From CAZITB01 sp964542055 (GTDB taxonomy: Bacteria; Planctomycetota; Phycisphaerae; Sedimentisphaerales; CAMDDF01), in NCBI GenBank assembly GCA_964542055.1, contig CAZITB010000126.1, positions 1 to 7,262 on the forward strand: a DNA stretch of 7,262 bases, read 5' to 3'. Below are positions 1-6,983 of the stretch, one piece after another; the stretch's first letter is position 1; every line of letters begins with the position of its first letter. Below the pieces are notes generated by a model, which worked only from the letters and a program-made list of their open reading frames with translations, ran no database searches and had not been told where the DNA came from. The translations under genes and the position numbers were made by a program.

Positions 1-322
1 AGACATACGGAATGCTAAAGACTGACATTTCAGGAATAAAACTTTCCAGAGGGGAGGTAGAGGTTTTGGTCATGTCAATAATGCCCAGTTGGGTAAGCTC
101 GATCATTTCCCGTTCAGAGCCCAGCTGTTCATTTGGGAATACATCTATCGTAATTTCCCCATTTGAGTAGAGTTCTAATCTGTCTCGCATATATAATATT
201 GCCTTATGTACGGGATGTGAAACATCAAGAGAATGACCGAACTTAATGACAATTGATTGCTTTTCATCTTTACAGCCCGAGAACAAAACTGTGATAAATA
301 AAATCAGAATAAGTTTTTTCAT
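1..322 (-). CDS. dctP: TRAP transporter substrate-binding protein (DctP family), lipoprotein, 3' end outside window
   Basis: This is the solute-binding subunit of a tripartite ATP-independent periplasmic (TRAP) transporter, a class that mostly carries organic and sugar acids such as uronates. Only the first 107 residues are visible; the family is usually about 330 residues long. The protein opens with MKKLILILFITVLFSGCKDE, a short lipoprotein signal with lipobox FSGC and Cys17 as the likely lipidated residue. The mature part begins with IKFGHSLDVSHPVHKA, followed by FPNEQLGSEREMIE, QLGIIDM and PEMSVFSIPY, which are the expected N-terminal landmarks of DctP proteins. Its ATG follows the TAG stop of the GH2 gene with no bases between (TAGATG), and its ribosome-binding site lies inside that gene, so it is in the same operon and probably translationally coupled. 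The membrane subunits (DctQ, DctM) would be expected further left, outside the window. The substrate cannot be read from this fragment; a uronate or related sugar acid is inferred from the neighbours. Confidence 0.9.
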   Translation of the reverse strand, partial: MKKLILILFITVLFSGCKDEKQSIVIKFGHSLDVSHPVHKAILYMRDRLELYSNGEITIDVFPNEQLGSEREMIELTQLGIIDMTKTSTSPLESFIPEMSVFSIPYV

Positions 323-3300
323 CTAAATACCTTTAGTATTATTGATAAAATTGAATTTGTTGGAGCTTTTTACATTTTGAAGTATTTTGAAACGGAATTG
401 GCCTTTTAGAGGTTCGGCGTCGGTGATCTCAGCAGGATACAGAGTGCTCATTCCACCGGGTTTGTTACCTTTTCCGGCTGATCTTAAAATGTGAGAGAAC
501 CACATTTTGTCCTGGAATTTCTGCAGGGAAATGGTGGCGGAATCGAATATGAAGCCGACGCTATTTTGGTTTTTATTGCTAACTATTGCCAACTCTACGA
601 ATTCGCGGTTTCCTTTGTAGTAGCGATTTTTGGGATTATATTTTTCATGAGGTTTGATGTTCCAAACGCCAAATTCTGCGGCTTTCCGCTGGCCAGGATA
701 GGAATTATATGGTCCGTTGCCCAGCCAGAAGAGTTCATTGAAATCTTCTTCCAGGCTGAAAGCAAGGCCAATTTCCAGTAAATCTTCTTTTATGTTGTGA
801 ACAGATATTTTATAATTCAAGTCCAAAAACTCATCAGAGGTGATCTTCAGGTTGCCCTCTAGAGTGACGTATTTCTGCAGAGAATCATCGATCATATATC
901 TGAGCTTGAAATGGAATTCGGTGTTGTTATTCTGAATATTGGTTTCGATGATCTCCGGAGAAGTTAAGAACATTTTATCGTTGATGGCTCTTTGGGCTGG
1001 AGACATTCTTTTGAGTTCGGCGAGTTCGGGTTTTCTGCCAATGTCTATGAATGGGCCTTTTACGGAGATTTCCGGCTGTTGGAGATTATAGATAGTCCAA
1101 GGAGTAGTTTCGATGTCAAGTTTTATATTCAGATTTTCGCTCATAGTACCATTACCGGTATCAGAGAAAGTCAGGAAAGACTTTTTGCTTTCTAAAAAGT
1201 TGTTATCCTGAACCAGCCTAATCGATCTTTGGACTATCAGATTTTCTTTTGAATCAAGAAAGGTAAGTTCCAGCCAACTTATCCTGTCGCTGGTTTCGGG
1301 GAGTTTTGTGTCTATTTTAATGATACCTTTTTCATGCGGGGCAAGGTCTGTTTTTAACGAACCTTCATCACAGACTGTCCCTTCTGAAAGTAACTGCCAG
1401 TTGCATGTAACTTTATTGAGGTTGGTAAAGTCATAGCGGTTGTGGATGGGGATTTCTATCGTTGGTTCGGTTGTGTTAATTTTTACTTTATCAATAGGGA
1501 TATGAACAGGGGAATAAACTTTTTTGGTTATCCAATAATCAACCTGTTTTACCCTGTCGCCATAAACTATGCCGTCTGAACCGGAGGCTCCGCAGCTGTC
1601 TATTACGGTGTCATCATCAAGCCACAAGTCAGGACTGATTACGGGGGGCTCTTTGAAATCGTCAGCGTCGAGGCGCTGTATATCATTATCGAGGACCCTG
1701 AGTTTTCCGGTAATTTTACGTTTTATACCCTGGTCCTGGAAATGCCAGATACAACCACCGGCAAGACGATCGTATTTTTCAATTACTTCCCATCTTTTTG
1801 CGAGGCCTTCGAAGGCATTGCCCAGGGAGTGGTTAAACTCTGTACAAATTATTGGCCTGTTGACCTTATCGGTATTTGCGGCTTCTAAGAGGTTCCACCT
1901 TCCGCGGCCTTCGGTTGGGTAGGCATAAGGATAATGAGGGGCTATGATGTCGATGGTATCAGGCAAAGGGATATCCCAGGTACCTCCGGATTCGCCGGCT
2001 CCCGGCAGTAAGAGAGGTCTTGTGCTGTCCAGGCTTTTCACATATTCAGCGGTTTTGATAACATTGGGTACGACCGGGTTTTCGTTTCCTACAGACCAGA
2101 TGATCACAGATGGATTGTTTCTGTCACGCATGACAGTTGAATAAGCTCTCTGGTAAAGATTTTCGAGGTAATCATCTTCAAGGAGGTGGTGCTCGCCTTT
2201 TCCGAACGGCACTTCGCAGATCACATACAAGCCGAACTTGTCGCAGAGCTCAATGAACAGAGGCGAGGGAGGGTAATGCGAAGTTCTGACAGTATTTATA
2301 TTCGCGCTTTTCATGAGCATTATATCCTGCAGGTAGTGCTTTTTGGTGAGCGCTCTGCCTACCTGGTAGTGGATGTCGTGATGATTGACACCCCTTAATT
2401 TTACGGGTGCATTGTTAAGAGTGAAAACAGCGTTTTTGATCCGGACCTGGCGAATTCCTACTTTCTTTTCGATTCTATGTACAGATCCATCGGAGTTTTT
2501 AAGGATTAACTTCAAAGTATAAAGGTTCGGAGTTTCAGCGTTCCAGAGGCGAGGATCATTAATTTCGAATTTGATCTTGTTTACTTTTTTTTGGTCGCTT
2601 TCGATTAATGATGTTTTTTTCAGCAGATCGTTTTCAGGATTATAAAGTTCTGCAGTTAAATTAAAAGATTCTTTATTGGGAAAAACATTACTCAGTTCCA
2701 GATTTATGTTTATTTGAGCTTTAGAACAATCATTATTCAAATCAGTAGAAATGGAGATATTCTTGAAATGATTTTTCGGTACCGAAAAGAGCAGCACATC
2801 TCTGAAAATTCCAGAAAGACCCCAACTGTCGTGGCTGTCAAAGTCCCAGCCCTTTCTTCTTCTGTCGATTTTAAGGGCAATTACATTTGCTGAATCAAAT
2901 TCTACAAGATCAGTGATATCGAACTCACTGCGATTGAATGCACTGTTAAATTCACCGGCATACTTTCCGTTGATCCAAAATTCGAATCCGAAGGCGACTG
3001 CTTCGAACCTTATCAGTAAGTTTCGATCTTTCCAGTCTTGAGGAAGGTTGAAAGTTTTTCTGTATAACGCAGTTCCTTTTCGCGGTTTTGCGTATTTTGG
3101 TTCTTCAAAACCAGACAATTCCCAGTTCGATGGAGTTTCGATCATGGGCCAGTCAGAATCATCGTAATGTTTTTTTTCGAATCCGGCACGGTCTTTGTTA
3201 AACAGAAACCTCCATTTTCCGCTGATGGATTGTTTAAAATTTCTATCACTATCCACCGGCACAAAGGCAGAGCAATTCGCACAAATAACAGAAAACAGAA

Positions 3301-3346
3301 TTGCTAAAAAAAGTTTTCCAATGCTATTTGTTCGATTCATCCTCAT
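323..3346 (-). CDS. Secreted GH2 glycosidase, LacZ-type beta-galactosidase
   Basis: A glycoside hydrolase of family 2 with full LacZ architecture (1007 residues; E. coli LacZ has 1023). By motif it is a retaining beta-galactosidase acting on terminal beta-galactosides; other GH2 activities are not excluded. Residues 1-27 look like a Sec signal ending near CSA|F, so it acts in the periplasm or outside. A sugar-binding jelly roll follows (about 36-190), then an Ig-like domain (192-298), the TIM barrel (300-585), a second Ig-like domain (605-715) and a C-terminal Bgal_small_N-type domain (718-990, with WLGNGPYNSYPGQR at 874-887). Barrel landmarks are RGVNHHD (318-324), RTSHYP (354-359), SVGNEN with general acid/base Glu422, and CTEFNHSLGN with nucleophile Glu503. 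LacZ has WDWVDQ where this protein has WHFQDQ. The ATG at 3346 is chosen because GGAG lies 8 bases upstream. An in-frame GTG at 3355 overlaps that GGAG, and the ATG at 3340 is too far from it. The gene overlaps the propeller gene by 23 bases. The family call is firm; the substrate is inferred. Confidence 0.93.
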   Translation of the reverse strand: MRMNRTNSIGKLFLAILFSVICANCSAFVPVDSDRNFKQSISGKWRFLFNKDRAGFEKKHYDDSDWPMIETPSNWELSGFEEPKYAKPRKGTALYRKTFNLPQDWKDRNLLIRFEAVAFGFEFWINGKYAGEFNSAFNRSEFDITDLVEFDSANVIALKIDRRRKGWDFDSHDSWGLSGIFRDVLLFSVPKNHFKNISISTDLNNDCSKAQININLELSNVFPNKESFNLTAELYNPENDLLKKTSLIESDQKKVNKIKFEINDPRLWNAETPNLYTLKLILKNSDGSVHRIEKKVGIRQVRIKNAVFTLNNAPVKLRGVNHHDIHYQVGRALTKKHYLQDIMLMKSANINTVRTSHYPPSPLFIELCDKFGLYVICEVPFGKGEHHLLEDDYLENLYQRAYSTVMRDRNNPSVIIWSVGNENPVVPNVIKTAEYVKSLDSTRPLLLPGAGESGGTWDIPLPDTIDIIAPHYPYAYPTEGRGRWNLLEAANTDKVNRPIICTEFNHSLGNAFEGLAKRWEVIEKYDRLAGGCIWHFQDQGIKRKITGKLRVLDNDIQRLDADDFKEPPVISPDLWLDDDTVIDSCGASGSDGIVYGDRVKQVDYWITKKVYSPVHIPIDKVKINTTEPTIEIPIHNRYDFTNLNKVTCNWQLLSEGTVCDEGSLKTDLAPHEKGIIKIDTKLPETSDRISWLELTFLDSKENLIVQRSIRLVQDNNFLESKKSFLTFSDTGNGTMSENLNIKLDIETTPWTIYNLQQPEISVKGPFIDIGRKPELAELKRMSPAQRAINDKMFLTSPEIIETNIQNNNTEFHFKLRYMIDDSLQKYVTLEGNLKITSDEFLDLNYKISVHNIKEDLLEIGLAFSLEEDFNELFWLGNGPYNSYPGQRKAAEFGVWNIKPHEKYNPKNRYYKGNREFVELAIVSNKNQNSVGFIFDSATISLQKFQDKMWFSHILRSAGKGNKPGGMSTLYPAEITDAEPLKGQFRFKILQNVKSSNKFNFINNTKGI
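330..334 (-). promoter_or_regulatory. Ribosome-binding site of the TRAP binding protein
   Basis: AAAGG on the minus strand lies 7 bases before the ATG at 322. It sits wholly inside the last codons of the upstream GH2 gene, which supports coupled translation across the TAGATG junction. Confidence 0.7.
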
Positions 3347-6188
3347 CTGGGACACTCCATTTGGTAAAAGTTTTCAATCTGGCAAGACCAAGTTTGTTAT
3401 TTCCTCTGCCCAGATGCGATTGCCCTTCGGTTCTGCCTGCGTAAATCAGATACATGTATCCATCATAGATACGCCAATCGGCAAGAAATGAAGCATTAGC
3501 CTGCTCATCAGTGCTAAAGTCCTCAACAGGGATTTCAGGATACGAAAATACACTCCAGTTAAGCCAATCGCTATCATCATATCCATCGCCACACATCTTC
3601 ATTATTCTTGGCTGATGCCCTTGAGCTGTGGAAACGTGATACCAGAATCCATCCATTTGAATAAACTGATAATTTTCGCACCAACCGTTTGGAAGCTGGC
3701 CGAGCCTTTTCCAGCCTGTTTTACCGATTTCATCAGCGACCGCCATCATAGGGGTTTGATTTTCCTTCCAGCAAAGATAAACTTTATCGTTGAAAAAGGT
3801 TACCGCTGCATCGATTGCTCTGACCTGGTTTCCGTTTTCATCTACGGTTATATCCCAGGCGAGAGGTTTACCACTTTGCCAATTTTCCAGGTCTTCAGAC
3901 ACAGCATAGAAAAGCTGATTTTTCATTCCGTTGCTGTGGTCATCACCCCATGAATTATAGGTTAGGTAATACTTGTTGCCGTGCTTGGTTATATTCGGTG
4001 AGCACATACCTGTCCAGCCATCAAAATAACCGCTCCAAGTGAATAAAGGATCGGAATAGTTTATGAAATCCTTTGTTTTGACACCGACAACGTGGCTTCG
4101 TTCCCTTCCTTTATCATGATAGAAAGCTGAGAAGAACAGGTAGAAATATCCATCTCTATAAACCATACATGCATCTTTAGTTGACCATCCGGCATGGGAA
4201 TAAACCGGATTTTCGAGACTATCCCAGTCAATGAACGGTTCGTTGCTTCCGGGTTTGTACCAGTCAATAAGGTCTTTTGATCTTGCCAGAGCTATGCGGT
4301 TGTCTCCTCTGCGGGCATGAGTGTTGCCTTCAGTTCTTCCGGCAAAGACCATGTAGTACCAGCCGTCATATTGTGTCCAGTCAGCAATGAAGCCTGCATT
4401 AGAGTTGCTCTTGGTATTGAAATGCTCCTGGGGCATCAAAATTTTTCTACCCTTATTCCAATGCAGCCAATCGCTGTCATCCTGGCCGTCGCCAACCATT
4501 TCATACAGATAAAATGTAGTAGGCGAGGGTTTGTATGCAGTAGTCATCAGTTTCCATTTACCATTGATTTTTATAAATTCAAAGTTTTCATGAACAAGCC
4601 CGTTATAAGAACCGTCAGGCATGAGCAGTTGGGGAAATCCATCTTCAATATATTCAAAAGGACCTTCCATGCTTTCTGAAACTGCTATACGCGTTTTGTG
4701 AGGATAACCTTCCTTCCAGATGAGATAGTACTTGTCGTTGGTATATGTAATTGCTGCATCAATATCTCTTCTGGGTGTGAGATTTTTTGCCAAAGGCTTG
4801 TGCTTATCCCAAGTTTCAAGATCATCTGAAACGGCATAAAACAGATCATTCGGTTTTCCATCTTTGTCGCCCCATGAGTTATAAGTAAGATAGAATTTGT
4901 CTTTCACTTTGGTGATGTTAGGCGAGCACATTCCTATCCAGCCGTCATCGATACCATCCCACATGAAAAGAGGTTCTGAGTAGTTAACAAAGTCTTTTGT
5001 TTTGACGCCAGTTACGTGACTTCTTTCCCTGCCCTGGTCATGATAGAAAGCGGAAAAGAATATATAGAAATAATCATTATGATAAATCATGCATGTATCT
5101 TTGGTTGACCATCCATCGTGTGAATAAATCGGGTTGCGTAAATTGTCCCAGTTGATAAATTGTTTTTTCTCACCGGGTGCATCCCAGTTGACGAGGTCCT
5201 TTGACCTTGAAAGTGCAATTTTGTTATCGCCTCGGCCGTCATGGGTTACGCCTTCGGTATTGCCTGCGTAGATCAGATAGTAATAGCCGTCATGGTCCGA
5301 CCAGTCCACTAGGAAGGCGGCATTTGCGCGGTGATGAGTATTGAATTCTTCCTTAGGGGCCTTGATCATATAGCCGTCTGTCCATTTTTTCCATGAAGCA
5401 GGGTCGCCGGGGTCGCCTGACATTTTATATAAATATGGATTGTGGGGTCTATAGTCTGTTGAAAGGATGTGCCAGGTGTCTTCTATTTTAACGAACTCAT
5501 AGTTTTCATGAATTTTGCCGTTCTCATGTCCGTCTTTCATCAGCAATTCAAGATTACCATCTCCAATGAACTCAAAATCACCATCCAGACTATCGCCGAC
5601 AGCGATATGATCTGTCTTTACGGTTACGTCGTTGTCTCGCCAGTTCTGCCATGTTACATAATATTTGCCATCGTGGTATGCCAGTGCAACATCGATGATG
5701 CTTTTACCTTTTGTGAGGTTTGCGGCGAGTTGGTTGTGCTTGTCCCAGTTTTCCAGATCGTCACTTACGGCGTATAGCATAATATTATTCATGCCGCTGG
5801 GATGACGATGCCCCCATGTATTGTATGTAAGGATATATTTGTCTTTTACCTTGGTGATATTAGGGGAACAAAGGCCTATCCATCCTTCTTCCATTCCATC
5901 CCATAGAAAAAGGGGTTTGGAGAAAGTTTTGAAGTCCTTGGTTTTAACAGCAGAGAGGTGGCTTCTTTCTCTGCCGTTATCGAAATAAAATGCTGAAAAG
6001 AAGACATAGAAGTATCCGTCTTTATAAACGGTACATGCATCTTTGGTTGACCAGCCTGGGTGAGAATATAAAGGATTCTTTAAATTGTTCCAGTCGATGA
6101 AATCAGTTTTTGTGTTTGCATTTGTAAAGGTCTGAAAAGAAACTAAAATTAATAACAATATTAACATTCTGTTCTTTTTGATACTCAT
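3324..6188 (-). CDS. Secreted triple-domain GH43-like beta-propeller protein
   Basis: A 954-residue exported protein made of three homologous five-bladed-propeller units in tandem, at residues 30-338, 344-646 and 652-947. A signal peptide (residues 1-24, hydrophobic core MLILLLILV, likely cut after TNA) places it outside the cytoplasm. The units fit the glycoside hydrolase family 43 pattern. The general-base Asp sits in WSTKDAC/WSTKDTC (Asp50, Asp364, Asp672). The middle Asp sits in a IDxA...DxKxYLxW blade (Asp166, Asp477, Asp793). The general-acid Glu sits in HENYEF, HENFEF and CENYQF (Glu228, Glu534, Glu838). Each unit also repeats GRERSH, VKTKDF, CSPNIT and a last-blade block with DW..YDG, AG.TEG, a His and RG.N. 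GH43 proteins are typically arabinosidases, xylosidases or galactosidases; GH117-like or other propeller families remain possible, and no substrate can be named. The ATG at 6188 is preferred over a GTG at 6212 because a strong AGGAG stands 7 bases before it and the GTG would overlap the SDR gene. The 3' end overlaps the GH2 gene by 23 bases. Confidence 0.8.
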   Translation of the reverse strand: MSIKKNRMLILLLILVSFQTFTNANTKTDFIDWNNLKNPLYSHPGWSTKDACTVYKDGYFYVFFSAFYFDNGRERSHLSAVKTKDFKTFSKPLFLWDGMEEGWIGLCSPNITKVKDKYILTYNTWGHRHPSGMNNIMLYAVSDDLENWDKHNQLAANLTKGKSIIDVALAYHDGKYYVTWQNWRDNDVTVKTDHIAVGDSLDGDFEFIGDGNLELLMKDGHENGKIHENYEFVKIEDTWHILSTDYRPHNPYLYKMSGDPGDPASWKKWTDGYMIKAPKEEFNTHHRANAAFLVDWSDHDGYYYLIYAGNTEGVTHDGRGDNKIALSRSKDLVNWDAPGEKKQFINWDNLRNPIYSHDGWSTKDTCMIYHNDYFYIFFSAFYHDQGRERSHVTGVKTKDFVNYSEPLFMWDGIDDGWIGMCSPNITKVKDKFYLTYNSWGDKDGKPNDLFYAVSDDLETWDKHKPLAKNLTPRRDIDAAITYTNDKYYLIWKEGYPHKTRIAVSESMEGPFEYIEDGFPQLLMPDGSYNGLVHENFEFIKINGKWKLMTTAYKPSPTTFYLYEMVGDGQDDSDWLHWNKGRKILMPQEHFNTKSNSNAGFIADWTQYDGWYYMVFAGRTEGNTHARRGDNRIALARSKDLIDWYKPGSNEPFIDWDSLENPVYSHAGWSTKDACMVYRDGYFYLFFSAFYHDKGRERSHVVGVKTKDFINYSDPLFTWSGYFDGWTGMCSPNITKHGNKYYLTYNSWGDDHSNGMKNQLFYAVSEDLENWQSGKPLAWDITVDENGNQVRAIDAAVTFFNDKVYLCWKENQTPMMAVADEIGKTGWKRLGQLPNGWCENYQFIQMDGFWYHVSTAQGHQPRIMKMCGDGYDDSDWLNWSVFSYPEIPVEDFSTDEQANASFLADWRIYDGYMYLIYAGRTEGQSHLGRGNNKLGLARLKTFTKWSVPDEDESNK
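3348..4235 (-). repeat. Propeller unit 3 of the triple-domain protein, diverged in the fourth blade
   Basis: Residues 652-947, from FIDWDSLENP to KWSVPDE. It carries Asp672, Asp793 and Glu838, with RERSH at 695-699 and CSPNI at 729-733. Before the general-acid glutamate it is shortened: the GPFEYI...LLMPDGSYNG-type stretch of unit 2 is replaced by TGWKRLGQLPNGW. The conserved HEN becomes CEN, and ENYEF/ENFEF becomes ENYQF. It is also the copy that ends the protein. Confidence 0.83.
3355..3358 (-). promoter_or_regulatory. Ribosome-binding site that sets the GH2 start
   Basis: GGAG on the minus strand lies 8 bases before the ATG at 3346 and inside the end of the preceding propeller gene. It overlaps the alternative GTG start at 3355 by one base, which argues against the GTG. 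A second purine run, GATGAGG, touches the ATG at 3340 directly and is too close to serve it. Confidence 0.65.
4251..5159 (-). repeat. Propeller unit 2 of the triple-domain protein
   Basis: Residues 344-646, from FINWDNLRNP to DWYKPG. It carries Asp364, Asp477 and Glu534, with RERSH at 387-391 and CSPNI at 421-425. It is joined to unit 1 by a linker of only about five residues. By hand count the first 97 residues are about 75% identical to unit 3, so units 2 and 3 may be the closer pair in this region. Confidence 0.85.
5175..6101 (-). repeat. Propeller unit 1 of the triple-domain protein
   Basis: Residues 30-338, from FIDWNNLKNP to NWDAPGE. It has the complete Asp50, Asp166, Glu228 set. It carries GRERSH (RERSH at 73-77), CSPNI at 107-111 and a GHRHPSGM loop not shared with unit 2. 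By hand count the first 97 residues are about 70% identical to unit 2, so the copies are diverged relatives and not an assembly duplication. Confidence 0.85.
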
Positions 6189-6195
6189 AAAAAAA

Positions 6196-6206
6196 CTCCT
6201 TTTTTT
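6196..6206 (-). promoter_or_regulatory. Ribosome-binding site that sets the propeller-protein start
   Basis: An A-run ending in AGGAG on the minus strand stands 7 bases (all T) before the ATG at 6188. It is the strongest Shine-Dalgarno match in the window and fills nearly all of the 16-base gap after the SDR gene. It rules against the in-frame GTG at 6212, which lies upstream of it. Confidence 0.8.
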
Positions 6207-6972
6207 AAACACAAGCTAAAATTCCGCCATCAACATAAATAATCTGGCCATTAACAAAACTTGAGGCTTCGGAGGACAGGAAAATTGCAGCTCCGGCAAG
6301 TTCTTCAAGTTGTCCCCATCTTCCAGCCGGCGTTCGGTTGCATATCCAGCTATTGAATTGCTCATCCTGAACTAAATTTTTCGTCATTTCAGAAGAGAAG
6401 TAGCCGGGACCGATGCCGTTGACCTGAATATTGTATTTAGCCCAATCGGTAGCCATGGCTTTGGTAAGATTTTTTAGAGCTCCCTTTGATGTAGTGTATG
6501 GGGCTATGGTTGGTCTTGCAATTTCGCTCATAAGCGAACAAATATTTATTATCTTCCCTTTTTTCCTTGCGATCATTTGCGGAACAACTGCTTTGCTCAT
6601 TAAAAACGCACTGGTTACATTGACGTCCATGATTTTTCGCCAGTTTTCATATTCAAATTCTTCGAGCGGTTTCCTTATCTGAATACCAGCGTTGTTTACA
6701 AGAACATCTATCGACTTATGTTCGTCAAGAATCTGGGATATTGAAGATTTTACTTGATTCTCATCAGATACATCGAATGAATAGGCATGAACTTCCATTC
6801 CTTCAGCAGATAGTTTTTTTGCTGCTTCATTGAGTTGGTCAGAGTTCCTGCCATTGATAAAAACTTTTGCTCCCAGTTTGCCAAATTCCTGGGCCAGTAT
6901 ATAACCAATGCCCCGTGAAGAACCAGAAATCAGAATATTCAATCCTTCTATGCTAAATAGTTTAGAACTCAT
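6205..6972 (-). CDS. idnO: SDR oxidoreductase, gluconate 5-dehydrogenase-like
   Basis: A complete 255-residue classical short-chain dehydrogenase/reductase, cytoplasmic, with no signal peptide. The cofactor-binding motif GSSRGIG is at 17-23 and NNAG at 93-96; the catalytic set is Asn118, Ser146, Tyr159 and Lys163 (YTTSK). Arg42, just after the second strand (INGRN), favours NADP(H). The opening LFSIEGLNILISG and the tail, with QVNGIGPGYFSSEMTK, RTPAGRWG and a final VDGG, closely resemble E. coli IdnO from memory. IdnO interconverts 5-keto-D-gluconate and D-gluconate. The KduD enzymes, which reduce the diketo acid formed in unsaturated-uronate breakdown, are close relatives and an alternative. 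Its neighbour upstream is a KduI/IolB-family isomerase, which makes a sugar-acid ketoreductase role likely. It starts 9 bases after the isomerase stop, with AAAGG 6 bases before its ATG. The SDR call is firm; the exact substrate is not. Confidence 0.9.
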   Translation of the reverse strand: MSSKLFSIEGLNILISGSSRGIGYILAQEFGKLGAKVFINGRNSDQLNEAAKKLSAEGMEVHAYSFDVSDENQVKSSISQILDEHKSIDVLVNNAGIQIRKPLEEFEYENWRKIMDVNVTSAFLMSKAVVPQMIARKKGKIINICSLMSEIARPTIAPYTTSKGALKNLTKAMATDWAKYNIQVNGIGPGYFSSEMTKNLVQDEQFNSWICNRTPAGRWGQLEELAGAAIFLSSEASSFVNGQIIYVDGGILACV

Positions 6973-6978
6973 GTTTTT

Positions 6979-6983
6979 CCTTT
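6979..6983 (-). promoter_or_regulatory. Ribosome-binding site of the SDR gene
   Basis: AAAGG on the minus strand, 6 bases before the ATG at 6972. It overlaps the TAA stop of the isomerase gene (TAAAGG), so the two genes are tightly coupled. Confidence 0.7.

Noticed and set aside
1569..1922. Plus-strand open frame of 117 codons, and other plus-strand frames such as 4317-4679 and 3615-3953
   Set aside because: They lie antisense to well-conserved hydrolase domains, show no recognisable motifs, and have no convincing ribosome-binding sites or operon context.
2581..2625. T-rich runs that could be read as terminator tails
   Set aside because: They are inside the GH2 coding region, encode Lys/Phe-rich segments, and have no GC-rich hairpin beside them.
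3347..3355. In-frame GTG start at 3355 for the GH2 gene
   Set aside because: It overlaps the only good GGAG, which instead serves the ATG at 3346.
4061..4267. Minus-strand 68-codon frame inside the propeller gene
   Set aside because: It is an out-of-frame shadow of propeller unit 3 with no independent support.
3348..6101. Triplication as an assembly artefact or a recent tandem duplication
   Set aside because: The copies differ at about a quarter to a third of residues in their best-conserved part and have unit-specific loops, while one uninterrupted reading frame spans all three.
6189..6212. In-frame GTG start at 6212 for the propeller protein
   Set aside because: It lies upstream of the strong AGGAG, overlaps the SDR gene, and would add eight residues before the signal peptide. 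The ATG at 6188 has ideal spacing.
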